A stretch of DNA of 64,000 nucleotides. It comes from Kozakia baliensis. GTDB lineage: Bacteria; Pseudomonadota; Alphaproteobacteria; Acetobacterales; Acetobacteraceae. This document shows positions 33,428 through 42,593 of the stretch, piece by piece (positions within the stretch are counted from its first letter, which is position 1; each line of letters begins with the position of its first letter). The notes beneath the pieces were generated by a model. It saw only the letters and a program-made list of their open reading frames with translations, was not told where the DNA came from and searched no databases. Both the position numbers and the translations under genes were made by a program. Where the stretch lies: positions 1 to 64,000 of the forward strand of contig NZ_CP014675.1 in the NCBI RefSeq assembly GCF_001787335.1, in the 5' to 3' direction.

Positions 33428-34414
33428 GTGCAGATCACCTCCCGGCAGATCGAGACCTTCTATGCTGTCGTCTCGATCGGCAGCATGACGGGTGCAGCCC
33501 GCTTTCTCGGGCGCACGCAATCCGCGGTCAGCCGCCTGATCTCGGATCTGGAGGGGTCGACGGGGCTGATCCTGTTCGAGCGCTCGGGGGCCCGGCTGTA
33601 TCCAACGCAGGCCGGGCTTTCCATGTATGACGAGGTCCGTCACTCCTATGTCGGACTGCAGAACATCGTGGAAAAGGCACGCCAGCTTGCCGCAGGCGTG
33701 TCTGTCCGACGCCTCACTCTCGGCGCGACGCCCGCGCTCTCGGGAGGTCTGCTGTCCTCCGCGCTCACGCAGGTCGTCGGCACGCAGGACATGACGCAGG
33801 CAGTGCTGAGCAGCATGACGTCCGAATCCGTCATCAAATCGGTGGCGGATGGCGTATTGGATCTCGGACTCGCCACCCTGCCGATCGACATCGCCGATAC
33901 CCGGCTGCACTGGATCGGCGAGGCGCCATGCGTTGCGGTTCTGGCGGAGGACGACCCGCTGGCCGCGCGCGAGGCGATCTCCCTGGCGGAACTGACGAGC
34001 CGGCGCATCCTGACTGTTGGCAATCCCTTCCGTCTACGACGTACCATCGACGCCGCCTTGAAAGCGAATTCACTGACGCTGACAGCGCCGCTTGAGACCA
34101 ACACGTCGCTCAATGCCGTCATGGCCGCGCGGAACAAGCTGGGCGTTGCAATCGTCGAGCCCGTCACGGCCCATGCGATTCCCGTGCGTGGCGTCGTCAT
34201 CCGACCCATTCTCGAATACATCCCTTCCGTCTGGGGGGTCATAACACCCGCCTTCCGGCCCCTTCCGCCTATGGTCGAAACCCTGATCGAGGCCGTCGAA
34301 TCCGTGGCTACAAACCTGCTGCCCGGCTTCGTCCGCCATCCGCCGGAAGAACTCAACACCATCCACACGCGCCTATTCAGAAGGGACCCGGACAGTGATG
34401 ACTCTTGCTCCTGA
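33428..34414 (+). CDS. LysR-family regulator of the uptake/catabolic cluster
   Basis: Begins at a GTG five bases after the receptor stop: VQITSRQIETFYAVVSIGSMTGAARFLGRTQSAVSRLISDLEGSTGLILFERSGARLYPTQAG, a clean LysR winged helix, followed by an effector domain (TLGATPALSGGLLSSALTQVV, LGVAIVEPVTAHAIPVRGVVIRPI). The C-terminus overlaps the next gene by about 17 bp. Placed between receptor and enzymes in one direction, it likely controls the whole cluster in response to the imported compound. Confidence 0.9.
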   Translation: MQITSRQIETFYAVVSIGSMTGAARFLGRTQSAVSRLISDLEGSTGLILFERSGARLYPTQAGLSMYDEVRHSYVGLQNIVEKARQLAAGVSVRRLTLGATPALSGGLLSSALTQVVGTQDMTQAVLSSMTSESVIKSVADGVLDLGLATLPIDIADTRLHWIGEAPCVAVLAEDDPLAAREAISLAELTSRRILTVGNPFRLRRTIDAALKANSLTLTAPLETNTSLNAVMAARNKLGVAIVEPVTAHAIPVRGVVIRPILEYIPSVWGVITPAFRPLPPMVETLIEAVESVATNLLPGFVRHPPEELNTIHTRLFRRDPDSDDSCS

Positions 34415-35909
34415 GCAAAGCACGGCCGACATCGCGTCGACCGGCCTTGCGGCCTTGCGTGCCCGCCTCGCCGAAGAGATGGCGATGCTCAATCTTCCCG
34501 CGCGCCCCTGGGTGCAACCATGGGAGGGGGAGGCCGCACCGGATGCGGATGTGCTTGTCATCGGTGCCGGCATGCTCGGCCTGTGCGCGACAGCAGCCCT
34601 GCGACTGCATGGCGTAAACTCCGTCCTCTGCCTCGACCGCGCGCCGGCGGGGGAGGAGGGCCCCTGGGTCACTTTCGCGCGGATGAACACGCTGCGCACC
34701 GCCAAGACCGCGACCGGCCCGGCGCTCGGCCTGCCGAGCCTGACGTTCCGCGCCTGGTTCGTCGCGCAGTATGGCGCCGCCTGGGATGCGCTGGACAAGA
34801 TCCCGCGCGCGCAGTGGATGGACTATCTGAACTGGTATCGGGCCGTGCTCGACCTGCCTGTGCGCAATGACAGCGAGGTCACGGGCATCACGCCGCGGGA
34901 GGACGGCCTGTTCGACGTCTCCGTCCGCGGCGAGGCGCGGCCACTGCGGGCGCGCCGCGTCATTCTGGCGACGGGGATCGACGGCCTTGGCGAGGGTTAC
35001 ATTCCACCGGTCGTGAACGGTGTTCACCGTCGCTTCTATGCCCATTCGGCCGAGCTGATCGCGTTCGACGCCCTTGCCTCCAAGCGCGTGGGCGTCGTCG
35101 GCGCGGGCGCTTCGGCGATGGACAATGCAGCCACCGCGCTGGAAGCGGGCGCCGCCAGCCTCGACCTGTTCGTACGCCGCCCCGCCCTGCCCGCAATCGA
35201 CAAGTTCAGCGGCGTGAGCAGCGAGGGCCTCGTGATGGGCTATCTCGGGCTTCCCGATCCAATCAAGTGGCGCATCATGCGATACGGCCTCGACTATCCC
35301 GTGCCCGCGCCGAGGGACAGCACCCGCCGCGTCTTCCGGCATGCCAATGCACACCTGCATCTCGCCAGTCCCGTGCTTGCCGTGCGCGAGAGTGGTGATG
35401 GCATCGTGGTGCGTACGCCCCATGGCGAGACGGAGCTGGATTTCCTCATCTTCGCCACTGGATTCGTCTGCACGCCGGACAGCCGGCCCGAGCTTGCTGT
35501 CATCGCGCCCGCCCTGCGCCGCTGGAGCGACCGCTTCCAGCCCGCGGCCGGAGAGGAAAGCGCGAGCCTGGGCGCCTTGCCCGATCTGGCGGCGGATTTC
35601 TCGTTCCAGGCCCGTGCGCCGGAGGATCAGGGCTGGGTCTCGAAGCTCTACTGTTTCAGCTTCGACGCGACCCTGACCCATGGCAAGCTGACGAGCGGCG
35701 TGCCCGCCCTGACGGAAGCCGCCAACCGCCTCGTGCGGGGGGTTGCGTCGTCGCTTCTGGCCGAAGATGCGGAGCGACATCTGGACGCATTCCGTGCCTA
35801 TGATCGCGCCGAACTGCTGGGCGACGAATGGCGCCCCGAGCAGATCGTCGCGGGAGCTGTTCCCGGCTCCTCTTCTGGCGCCCCCGCGGAGAAAGGACCT
35901 GCCACATGA
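34398..35909 (+). CDS. Flavin-containing monooxygenase-like FAD/NAD(P)H oxidoreductase
   Basis: Two dinucleotide-binding folds are seen: VLVIGAGMLGLCATAALRLHGVNSVLCLDRA (about residues 49-80) for FAD and VGVVGAGASAMDNAATALEAGAASLDLFVRR (about 230-260) for NADPH. The pattern GPWVTFARMNTLRTAK and FLIFATGFVCTPDSRPEL fits class B flavoprotein monooxygenases and relatives. Such enzymes insert oxygen into amines, thioethers or ketones. An in-frame GTG at 34395 is an alternative start; AAGGGA lies upstream. The stop overlaps the peptidase ATG by 4 bp. Confidence 0.85.
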   Translation: MTLAPEQSTADIASTGLAALRARLAEEMAMLNLPARPWVQPWEGEAAPDADVLVIGAGMLGLCATAALRLHGVNSVLCLDRAPAGEEGPWVTFARMNTLRTAKTATGPALGLPSLTFRAWFVAQYGAAWDALDKIPRAQWMDYLNWYRAVLDLPVRNDSEVTGITPREDGLFDVSVRGEARPLRARRVILATGIDGLGEGYIPPVVNGVHRRFYAHSAELIAFDALASKRVGVVGAGASAMDNAATALEAGAASLDLFVRRPALPAIDKFSGVSSEGLVMGYLGLPDPIKWRIMRYGLDYPVPAPRDSTRRVFRHANAHLHLASPVLAVRESGDGIVVRTPHGETELDFLIFATGFVCTPDSRPELAVIAPALRRWSDRFQPAAGEESASLGALPDLAADFSFQARAPEDQGWVSKLYCFSFDATLTHGKLTSGVPALTEAANRLVRGVASSLLAEDAERHLDAFRAYDRAELLGDEWRPEQIVAGAVPGSSSGAPAEKGPAT

Positions 35910-36910
35910 CCGACACCGCCCGCCAGCTCTATGATCGCAGCCTCGTCATCGACGGATTGCAGACCTGCGCCTGGAGCCGCGAGATCTTCGAGGAAATGCG
36001 CGCAGGGGGCCTGACCATGGTCAACGCAGCCTCCCTGCTGTGGGAAAATTTCAGCGAAGGCATGGCCTATGTCCGCCAATGGGAGCGCCATTTTGCCGAG
36101 AACGCCGATCTGATCATGCCCATCCGCTCCGTGGACGATATCGAGACGGCCAAGGCGACGAACCGCACGGGTATCAGCATCGGCTGGCAGAACACCTCTC
36201 CCCTGGAAGACAGGCTCGACTACATCCGCGTCTTCAAGCTGCTCGGCGTGAACACGATGCAGCTGACATACAACACACAGAACTATTCCGGCGCGGGTTA
36301 TCTCGAACGACGTGACAGCGGGCTGACAGGTTTCGGACATGAGGTCGTCGAGGAGATGAACCGCGTGGGCGTGCTGTGTGATCTGAGCCATGTCGGCGAT
36401 GTGACCTCCGTCGAGGTAATCGCGCATTCGCGCAAGCCCGTTTGCATTTCGCACGTGTTGCCACGCGCGCTGCGCGACGTGAAGCGCAACAAGCCCGATC
36501 ACATCTTCCGCGCCTGCGCGGAGAAAGGCGGTGTCATCGGCGTCAGCCTGTTCTCCCCCGGCCTCGTCGTGGGGAACGATTCCACGATCGAAGATTATCT
36601 CGATGCCATGACGCATGTCCTCGATCTGGTTGGCGAGGATCATGTCGCGATCGGCACCGATTTCAGCACCGGGCATCCACGTCCCGGCCCTTGGCTGCTG
36701 TGGGCCAATCGCGACAAGGGATATGCGCGCAAGCTGACGGAATTCGGCAACACGACAATCCGTAAGCCGCAGGGTTTCGCGCGGATCTCCGAGACGCCGA
36801 ATGTCGCGGGAGCGATGCTGCGCCGGGGATGGAGCGAACGCCGCGTCGAGAAGATTCTCGGTCTGAACTGGATGCGCGTCCTGCGCGAGAGCTGGACTCC
36901 CGACCCTTGA
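35906..36910 (+). CDS. M19 membrane-dipeptidase-like hydrolase, variant metal site
   Basis: The ATG overlaps the preceding stop (ATGA). The body is M19-like: GVNTMQLTYNTQNYSGAGYLERRDSGLTGFGHEVVEEMNRVGVLCDLSHVG, CISHVLPRAL and HVAIGTDFSTGH. The two late histidines (DLSHVG, ISHVLP) and the aspartate (GTDF) are kept. The early ligands of classical dipeptidases are not: the usual DGHND is DGLQTCAWS and the usual EGG is replaced by WQNTS. It is probably a divergent subfamily hydrolysing an amide or lactam. No signal peptide, so cytoplasmic. Confidence 0.85.
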   Translation: MTDTARQLYDRSLVIDGLQTCAWSREIFEEMRAGGLTMVNAASLLWENFSEGMAYVRQWERHFAENADLIMPIRSVDDIETAKATNRTGISIGWQNTSPLEDRLDYIRVFKLLGVNTMQLTYNTQNYSGAGYLERRDSGLTGFGHEVVEEMNRVGVLCDLSHVGDVTSVEVIAHSRKPVCISHVLPRALRDVKRNKPDHIFRACAEKGGVIGVSLFSPGLVVGNDSTIEDYLDAMTHVLDLVGEDHVAIGTDFSTGHPRPGPWLLWANRDKGYARKLTEFGNTTIRKPQGFARISETPNVAGAMLRRGWSERRVEKILGLNWMRVLRESWTPDP

Positions 36911-37986
36911 CGGAACGCTGCGCCTCGCTCCTGAGCCGTCGCGCCGCGCTATTGGGACTCGGAACCAGTGTTGGCGCCGGCTTCGGGACGCGCGCCCGTG
37001 CATGGACGGGGGGGCGCGGACGGCGGACGCTCACGGTCTCCGGGTTTCACGGGCCGTTCCAGAAGGCGTTCGAGGCAACCATCATCACGCCGTTCGAACA
37101 CGCCAATCCCGGTGTCACCGTCGTCTATCGTCCTGTGCTCAACTCGGCCCAGTTGCTCGCCATGCTGCGGCTGGAGCGCGACGCGTCGGAGATCGATATC
37201 GCGATCGCGGACATCTCGATCGCCATACTCGCCACGGCCGAGGGGTTGACGGCACCGTTGACGGATGCCGACGTGCCGAACCGCGCCGCCCTGCATGACT
37301 GGGCGCGCGATCCGGGCATGAACGGCCTGGCCTTCTCGCGTGACAATCTGGCGTTGATCCATGATCGCCGCACGCTCCCTCCTCCCACAAGCTGGATGGA
37401 TCTCGGTCGCCCGGAGCTGGTCGATCAGGTCAGCATGCCGGTGCAGGACACGCGCGGCGTCGCTTTGCTGCCGGTGCTCACACGGATGGCGGGCGGGGAT
37501 TACCGGCAGGGGATCGAGCCCGGCCTCGCCCTGATGCGCCGCTTCGCGCCCAACGTCGCAAGCTGGAACGCCCAGCCGGATATCTACACGCTCGTCCTCG
37601 CGCAGACAGTGGCGCTGGGCGTCGGCTGGAACGGGCGTGGCCAGATGATCGGCCGCGAGAGTCCCGGCACCATCGGCGCCACGATCCCGAAGGAAGGGAG
37701 CGTCGCGCAGATCAATACCCTCAATCTCACAGCCGGTTCAACGGCGGGTGATCTCGGGCGGGCCTTCATCGACCACGCCCTCTCCGCCCCGGCTCAGCAG
37801 GCGTTCGCCGCGTGGGCCTATTACGGCCCGACGAACCGGAACGCCACTCTTCCCGATACGCTCTCCCATGCGATCTTCGGTTCGACCGAGACGGCGGAGC
37901 GTGAGATGCATATCGACTGGGCATTCATCAGCGCGCATTACAGCGCCTGGATCCGCCGTATCCAACGCGAGGTGATCAGTGGTTGA
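36907..37986 (+). CDS. ABC transporter substrate-binding protein (PotD/FbpA-type)
   Basis: The likely start is a TTG overlapping the peptidase stop (TTGA), giving a Tat-like leader LSRRAALLGLGTSVGAGFGTRARA. The mature protein (LTVSGFHGPFQKAFEATIITPFEHANPGVTVVYRPVLNSAQLLAMLRLE ... FSRDNLALIHDRRTLPPPTSWMDLGRPEL ... VALGVGWNGRGQMI) is a polyamine/ferric-type binding protein. It delivers ligand to the ATPase and permeases encoded next. An ATG far upstream lies within the peptidase gene and is rejected. Confidence 0.88.
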   Translation: MTERCASLLSRRAALLGLGTSVGAGFGTRARAWTGGRGRRTLTVSGFHGPFQKAFEATIITPFEHANPGVTVVYRPVLNSAQLLAMLRLERDASEIDIAIADISIAILATAEGLTAPLTDADVPNRAALHDWARDPGMNGLAFSRDNLALIHDRRTLPPPTSWMDLGRPELVDQVSMPVQDTRGVALLPVLTRMAGGDYRQGIEPGLALMRRFAPNVASWNAQPDIYTLVLAQTVALGVGWNGRGQMIGRESPGTIGATIPKEGSVAQINTLNLTAGSTAGDLGRAFIDHALSAPAQQAFAAWAYYGPTNRNATLPDTLSHAIFGSTETAEREMHIDWAFISAHYSAWIRRIQREVISG

Positions 37987-39070
37987 GACCCGGACCGATC
38001 CGAAGGCCTATCTGGTCGCACAGGGGCTTTCCAAACACTATCCCGGCGCTCCGCGCCCTTCCGTCCTCGATGCGAGCTTCACGCTCGAGCGCGGCACGAT
38101 GCTCATGCTTCTGGGGCCCTCCGGCTGCGGCAAGACGACGCTGCTGCGCCTGATCGCCGGACTCGAATCCGCCGATTCCGGCACGCTCCGCGTCAACGGG
38201 CGCGACATGGGCGATGTCCCGCTGCACCGTCGCGGCATGGGCATGGTCTTTCAGTCCTATGCGCTGTTTCCGCATCTCTCCGTCGCGCGCAACATCAGCT
38301 TCGGCCTGGAGGTGCGCGGCATGCCTGAGGCGGCGCAGGCAAAGAAACTGGCGGAGATGCTGGCGCTCACCCATCTCGAAGGGCTGGAACACCGGCGCAT
38401 CGGCGCGCTTTCCGGCGGCCAGCGCCAGCGTGTCGCCCTCGCGCGGGCGCTGGCCGTGGAGCCGGACGTCCTGCTGCTTGACGAGCCGCTCGCCAATTTG
38501 GACGTAAAATTGCGCGAAACCATGCGCGCGGAGATCCGCAGCGTGCAGAAGCGACTGGGGGTCACCTCGGTATTCGTCACGCATGATCAGGACGAGGCCC
38601 TCTCGACGGCTGATCTCGTCGCCGTTATGTCGGCAGGCCGGATTCACCAGATCGGCACGCCGACAGACATTTACGAGCGCCCGATCGATCGCTTCGTCGC
38701 GTCCTTCGTGGGGCGGGGAAACTTCCTTCCGGCCCGCCGGGCTGGCATGGGGCGAGCCGAGGTCGCGGGCCTGGGCTTCGTGCCGATCCGCGCCGGGGAG
38801 AGCAACTGGACCGGCGAGCGCATGCTGCTGGTGCGCCCCCATCATATCGCGATCGACGTCCCCTCTGACAGCGATGCGTTCAGAGTTTCGGGCGAGGTGC
38901 GCGCCGTGCAGTACACCGGCGAGCGCCACACGCTCGAAATCGCCGTCGGGCCGCATCTGCTCACGGTGGAAGCCTATGCCCGTCCCGAACGCACGCCCCG
39001 ACCAGGCCAGGCCGTCGCGCTGTCCTGGAAGGCGGCCGACGTCACTGTTCTGACGGACGAGACGGCATGA
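37979..39070 (+). CDS. ABC transporter ATPase (PotA-type)
   Basis: GTG start overlapping the binding-protein end by 8 bp. Walker A LLGPSGCGKTTLLRLIAGLE, Q-loop VFQSYALFPHLSV, signature ALSGGQRQRVALARAL, Walker B VLLLDEPLANLD and H-loop FVTHDQDEALS are all intact. The C-terminal TOBE domain (VRPHHIAIDVPSDSDAFRVSGEV onward) is present, as in PotA/UgpC importers. It powers the two permeases encoded downstream. Confidence 0.95.
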   Translation: MVETRTDPKAYLVAQGLSKHYPGAPRPSVLDASFTLERGTMLMLLGPSGCGKTTLLRLIAGLESADSGTLRVNGRDMGDVPLHRRGMGMVFQSYALFPHLSVARNISFGLEVRGMPEAAQAKKLAEMLALTHLEGLEHRRIGALSGGQRQRVALARALAVEPDVLLLDEPLANLDVKLRETMRAEIRSVQKRLGVTSVFVTHDQDEALSTADLVAVMSAGRIHQIGTPTDIYERPIDRFVASFVGRGNFLPARRAGMGRAEVAGLGFVPIRAGESNWTGERMLLVRPHHIAIDVPSDSDAFRVSGEVRAVQYTGERHTLEIAVGPHLLTVEAYARPERTPRPGQAVALSWKAADVTVLTDETA

Positions 39071-39933
39071 GCACACGCCTCACCGCGCCGTCGCGCGTGA
39101 TGCAGGGCGCGCTGCTGATGCCCGGCGTCGTGGCGCTCGTGCTGACATTCGTGCTGCCGCTCGTCTGGCTTGGCCGGATGTCCCTCATGCCGCCGGCCGG
39201 CACTGCGCCCCAGACCGTCGCGCTCTCCCTGCATGCCTATGGGCGCGTTCTGGGTGACGGTTTCTATTGGTGGATCATCTGGCGCACGCTGTGCATCGGC
39301 GTCGCCACCGTCTGTGTTGCCGTGCCGATGGCATTTCCGATCGCGCTGTTCCTCGCCCGCTCGCAGAGCCGCTGGCGTGGGCTGCTGATCGTGCTGGCCA
39401 TCGCGCCGCTGATGACGTCGACGGTGATCCGCACCTATGGCTGGATGGTCATTCTCTCGCGCCATGGCATCGTCAACAGCCTGCTCGTCGGCAGCGGGCT
39501 TTTCACGCATCCGATCCGGCTTGACAACGGCATCTTCGCCACCGTTCTGGCTCTGGTCGAAATACTGATGCCCTATGCCATCATCTCGATCCTGAGCAAT
39601 CTCGGCCGGCTGAGCACGGACCTCGAACAGGCGGGGGCAATACTCGGCGCGCGCCCGGTTCAGGTATTCATCCGTATTGTCGTGCCGCTCGCGCTGCCGG
39701 GGCTCCTGACGGCGTCGCTACTGGTCTTCGTCCTGACAATCAGTTCGCTTGTCACGCCGCAACTGATGGGGGGCGGCCGTGTCTTCGTGCTGGCCACCGA
39801 GATCTTCAATGCGACGACCGTGACGCTGGACTGGCCGTTCGCGGGCGCGCTCTCGATCGTTCTGCTCGTGCTCTTCGGGGTGGTGATCTCGCTCTATCAG
39901 CGTGTTCTGCAACGTGTGGAGGGCGGGCTGTGA
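39067..39933 (+). CDS. ABC transporter permease (PotB-type)
   Basis: Six hydrophobic helices over 288 residues, starting with GALLMPGVVALVLTFVLPLVWLGRMSLM. The cytoplasmic EAA loop reads LSTDLEQAGAILGARPVQVFIRIVVPLALPG, which docks to the ATPase. Overlaps both neighbours by 4 bp. Confidence 0.93.
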   Translation: MSTRLTAPSRVMQGALLMPGVVALVLTFVLPLVWLGRMSLMPPAGTAPQTVALSLHAYGRVLGDGFYWWIIWRTLCIGVATVCVAVPMAFPIALFLARSQSRWRGLLIVLAIAPLMTSTVIRTYGWMVILSRHGIVNSLLVGSGLFTHPIRLDNGIFATVLALVEILMPYAIISILSNLGRLSTDLEQAGAILGARPVQVFIRIVVPLALPGLLTASLLVFVLTISSLVTPQLMGGGRVFVLATEIFNATTVTLDWPFAGALSIVLLVLFGVVISLYQRVLQRVEGGL

Positions 39934-40724
39934 GCGCGCGCGCCGGCGCACTGATGTGGCGCATCCTCATCATCGCCCTCTATGCGTTCCTGCTCGCGCC
40001 GCTTGTCGTGGTGCTGATCGTGTCGTTCGATACGCGCCCCTATCTCAGCTTTCCACCCGCCACGTTCTCCCTCGGCTCCTACAGCGCCGTGCTGCATGAT
40101 GCCGGATTCCGATCGGCGGCACTGCTGAGCCTCGTGATCGGGATCGTTTCAGCCGGGCTCTCGCTGCTGCTGGGTACGGCCGTTTCCTTCGCACTGGCGC
40201 GGGGGCGCATCCCGGGGCGGCAGGCGCTTCAGTGGCTGTTTCTCTCGCCGATGCTCGTGCCGCACATCGTCCTGGCCGTCGGTCTCATGATGACGCTTCA
40301 GCCGCTGGGCCTGCTCGATACGGTCAGCGGCCTGATCCTTGCGCATATCGGCATCACCCTGCCCTACACGACGCGCATCATTTCCTCGGGCATGGCGGCG
40401 CTTGACCGGGAGACTGAGCAGGCCGCCATGCTGCACGGCGCAACACTGTGGCAGACCGTCCGCCGTGTAACGCTGCCAGCGCTGCGGCCGAGCCTCGTCG
40501 CGGCGGGGCTGATCGCTTTCCTCTTCTCCTTCGACGAGGCGGTGATCGCGCTGTTCATCGCGGGCGACAAGGCCACGACGCTGCCGCTTGCGATCTATAA
40601 ATACATCCAGTTCCGGACCGATCCGCAGGTGGCCGCGCTCTCCGTTCTCGTGGTACTTGTTTCTGCCATTCCGGTGCTCGTCATCGAGCGCAATATCAGC
40701 CTGAAGCGCGCCCTCGGCGCCTGA
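39930..40724 (+). CDS. ABC transporter permease (PotC-type)
   Basis: 264 residues, six helices, with the EAA loop LDRETEQAAMLHGATLWQTVRRVTLPALRPS and the preceding MLVPHIVLAVGLMMTLQPLGLLDT. It pairs with the PotB-type permease to form the channel. The start GTG overlaps the upstream stop by 4 bp. Confidence 0.93.
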   Translation: MSARAGALMWRILIIALYAFLLAPLVVVLIVSFDTRPYLSFPPATFSLGSYSAVLHDAGFRSAALLSLVIGIVSAGLSLLLGTAVSFALARGRIPGRQALQWLFLSPMLVPHIVLAVGLMMTLQPLGLLDTVSGLILAHIGITLPYTTRIISSGMAALDRETEQAAMLHGATLWQTVRRVTLPALRPSLVAAGLIAFLFSFDEAVIALFIAGDKATTLPLAIYKYIQFRTDPQVAALSVLVVLVSAIPVLVIERNISLKRALGA

Positions 40725-40737
40725 GCGGGAGACAGCC

Positions 40738-42222
40738 ATGACGCTCGTCACCATAGACAGCGGCACGATCCGGGGTTTTGCCGACGGACCGATCGAAACC
40801 TTTCTGGGCATCCCCTATGCGGCCCCGATCGTCCCGGGCACGCGCTTTGAGGCCGCGCGGCCGGTGGCGCCCTGGAGCGGCATCCGGGAGGCGACGCAGT
40901 TCGGCGCGATCTGCCCTCAGGTGCCGACCTACGGTCCTGTCGGGCGCGGGGCGACGTCCCATCACGCGGCGGGCGAAAATTTCCTGACCGTCAATGTCCG
41001 CTCGGCGGATCTCTCCGGGAAAGCTCCGGTGCTCGTTTGGGTGCATGGCGGCGGCTATGCCGTCGGGTCAGGCAACGAACCGGTCATCCAGACGGGCGCC
41101 TTCGCGCGGAGCGGCATCGTCGAGGTGACGCTGAACTACCGTCTTGGTGCGCTCGGCTTCCTGAGCCTTGAGGGACGGCCTGAAAATCGCGGGCTGACGG
41201 ATATCATCGCCGCGCTGCACTGGGTGCGACGCAATATCGCGCTCTTTGGCGGTGATCCCGAGCAGGTGACCCTTGCCGGGCGTTCGGCGGGAGGATTTGC
41301 CGTCGCCACGCTGATGGCCATGCCGGCGGCGGGGCTTTTCGCCCGCGCCTTCATCCAGTCGGGTGCGACGCCCGCCATCCTGACCCCGCAGGATGCCGCC
41401 CGCACGACACGCCGCATGCTCGACCGTCTGGGCGTGGCGGCGGATGCTTTGGAAAGCATGCCGCTAGACCGCCTCCTCGTTGCTCAAAGGGAAATCTGCG
41501 ACGAATCCTATGATCGGCATGATTTTGATCGCGACGGCGCCGTGACGATGGTGGGCATCCCGTTCCAGCCGATAATCGATCCCGCGACACTGCCCGTGCA
41601 CCCCGAGCGGGCCGCCGCGGACGGGCCTATGACACGCGTTCCGGTCATGATCGGCACCACATCGGCCGAATATCTCACGCATTCCACCGTTCATGGCCAA
41701 CTCACCACCGCCGATGTCGCGCGGCTCATCGATCCTCGCGTCCGGCCCATCGGGCTGACGGGAGAGACGATCGTGGCACGTTATCGGGCGGCATTGCCTG
41801 ACCATGACGGGCTGGGCCTCTGGCGCGCCATCGCGGGCGATCTGGTGTTCCAGAATCCCACGACCCGCTACGCCCGCACGCTCGGCCTGCATCAGCCGGT
41901 GTTCAAATACGTCTTCGGGCCCCTGGACTCCAATGAGACGGGCGCAGCGCACGGGGCCGAGCTGGGCCTCGTCTGGTGGAACGCGGCGACGGATCGCAGC
42001 ACCCTTCCCGAGCGATACCGGGCGGTGGACCCGGTGCTGGCCAGCCGGGTGCATGAGATCTGGAGGTGCTTCATCGCGTCGGAGACGCTCGTCGCATCGG
42101 ACGGAGCGCGGTGGCCGGACTACACGTCTGCCGACGGAAGGATTGGATGGATCACGCCGACGGATACGCAGCTGGTACCCGATCCGTTCACTGAGCGGCT
42201 CGCGCTTTGGATCCCCGGTTAG
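40738..42222 (+). CDS. Type-B carboxylesterase
   Basis: A 494-residue alpha/beta hydrolase of the para-nitrobenzyl esterase group. Oxyanion region VWVHGGGYAVGSGNE, nucleophile motif VTLAGRSAGGFAVATLM (Ser in G-R-S-A-G), NYRLGALGFLSLEG, and a late histidine region VFGPLDSNETGAAHGAELGLVWW. It lacks a signal peptide, so acts in the cytoplasm. It is the last gene of the uptake cluster (13 bp after the permease) and probably de-esterifies the imported compound. Confidence 0.92.
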   Translation: MTLVTIDSGTIRGFADGPIETFLGIPYAAPIVPGTRFEAARPVAPWSGIREATQFGAICPQVPTYGPVGRGATSHHAAGENFLTVNVRSADLSGKAPVLVWVHGGGYAVGSGNEPVIQTGAFARSGIVEVTLNYRLGALGFLSLEGRPENRGLTDIIAALHWVRRNIALFGGDPEQVTLAGRSAGGFAVATLMAMPAAGLFARAFIQSGATPAILTPQDAARTTRRMLDRLGVAADALESMPLDRLLVAQREICDESYDRHDFDRDGAVTMVGIPFQPIIDPATLPVHPERAAADGPMTRVPVMIGTTSAEYLTHSTVHGQLTTADVARLIDPRVRPIGLTGETIVARYRAALPDHDGLGLWRAIAGDLVFQNPTTRYARTLGLHQPVFKYVFGPLDSNETGAAHGAELGLVWWNAATDRSTLPERYRAVDPVLASRVHEIWRCFIASETLVASDGARWPDYTSADGRIGWITPTDTQLVPDPFTERLALWIPG

Positions 42223-42593
42223 AACTGAGAGGGAATCCGGACCTCTCCAATCATGATATCAGCATGCGAGCCAGTTTCGGAGACCAAATAGTAACCGCAC
42301 CGAAACCAGCGTTCATACGTCACACTTTACGTCCGCTTTCTGAACGTGAAAATCCAGCCTCCATGTCCGAAATGTAGGCGAAAGCGGAAACGAGATTTAC
42401 TGCGCGTGCCTCCTTACTTGGAAAACAATCTACCCGACTTTGGTAATGGAAAGCTGCACGGTATATAAGCTGGCTGGATCTGGCCTGTGTCGCCTTTAAC
42501 GAGCAACATGCGCGGTGGCTCTCACAAAACCTGTATGACAGTAACAGGAACTGGAGAGGTTTAAGGATCGGACAAGGGTCGGGGAGGCCGTAC
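42223..42593. other. Intergenic region upstream of mutS
   Basis: About 370 bp, less GC-rich than its surroundings, with no supportable gene. The final part contains GGGGAGG eight bases before the mutS start. Likely the mutS promoter region. Confidence 0.45.

Noticed and set aside
34377-35780. 467-residue open frame opposite the flavoprotein gene
   Set aside because: High-GC codon bias creates long antisense frames; the sense gene has two dinucleotide-binding motifs and the antisense product resembles no family.
37976-39076. 366-residue open frame opposite the ABC ATPase
   Set aside because: Sense strand encodes every ABC ATPase motif; antisense has none.
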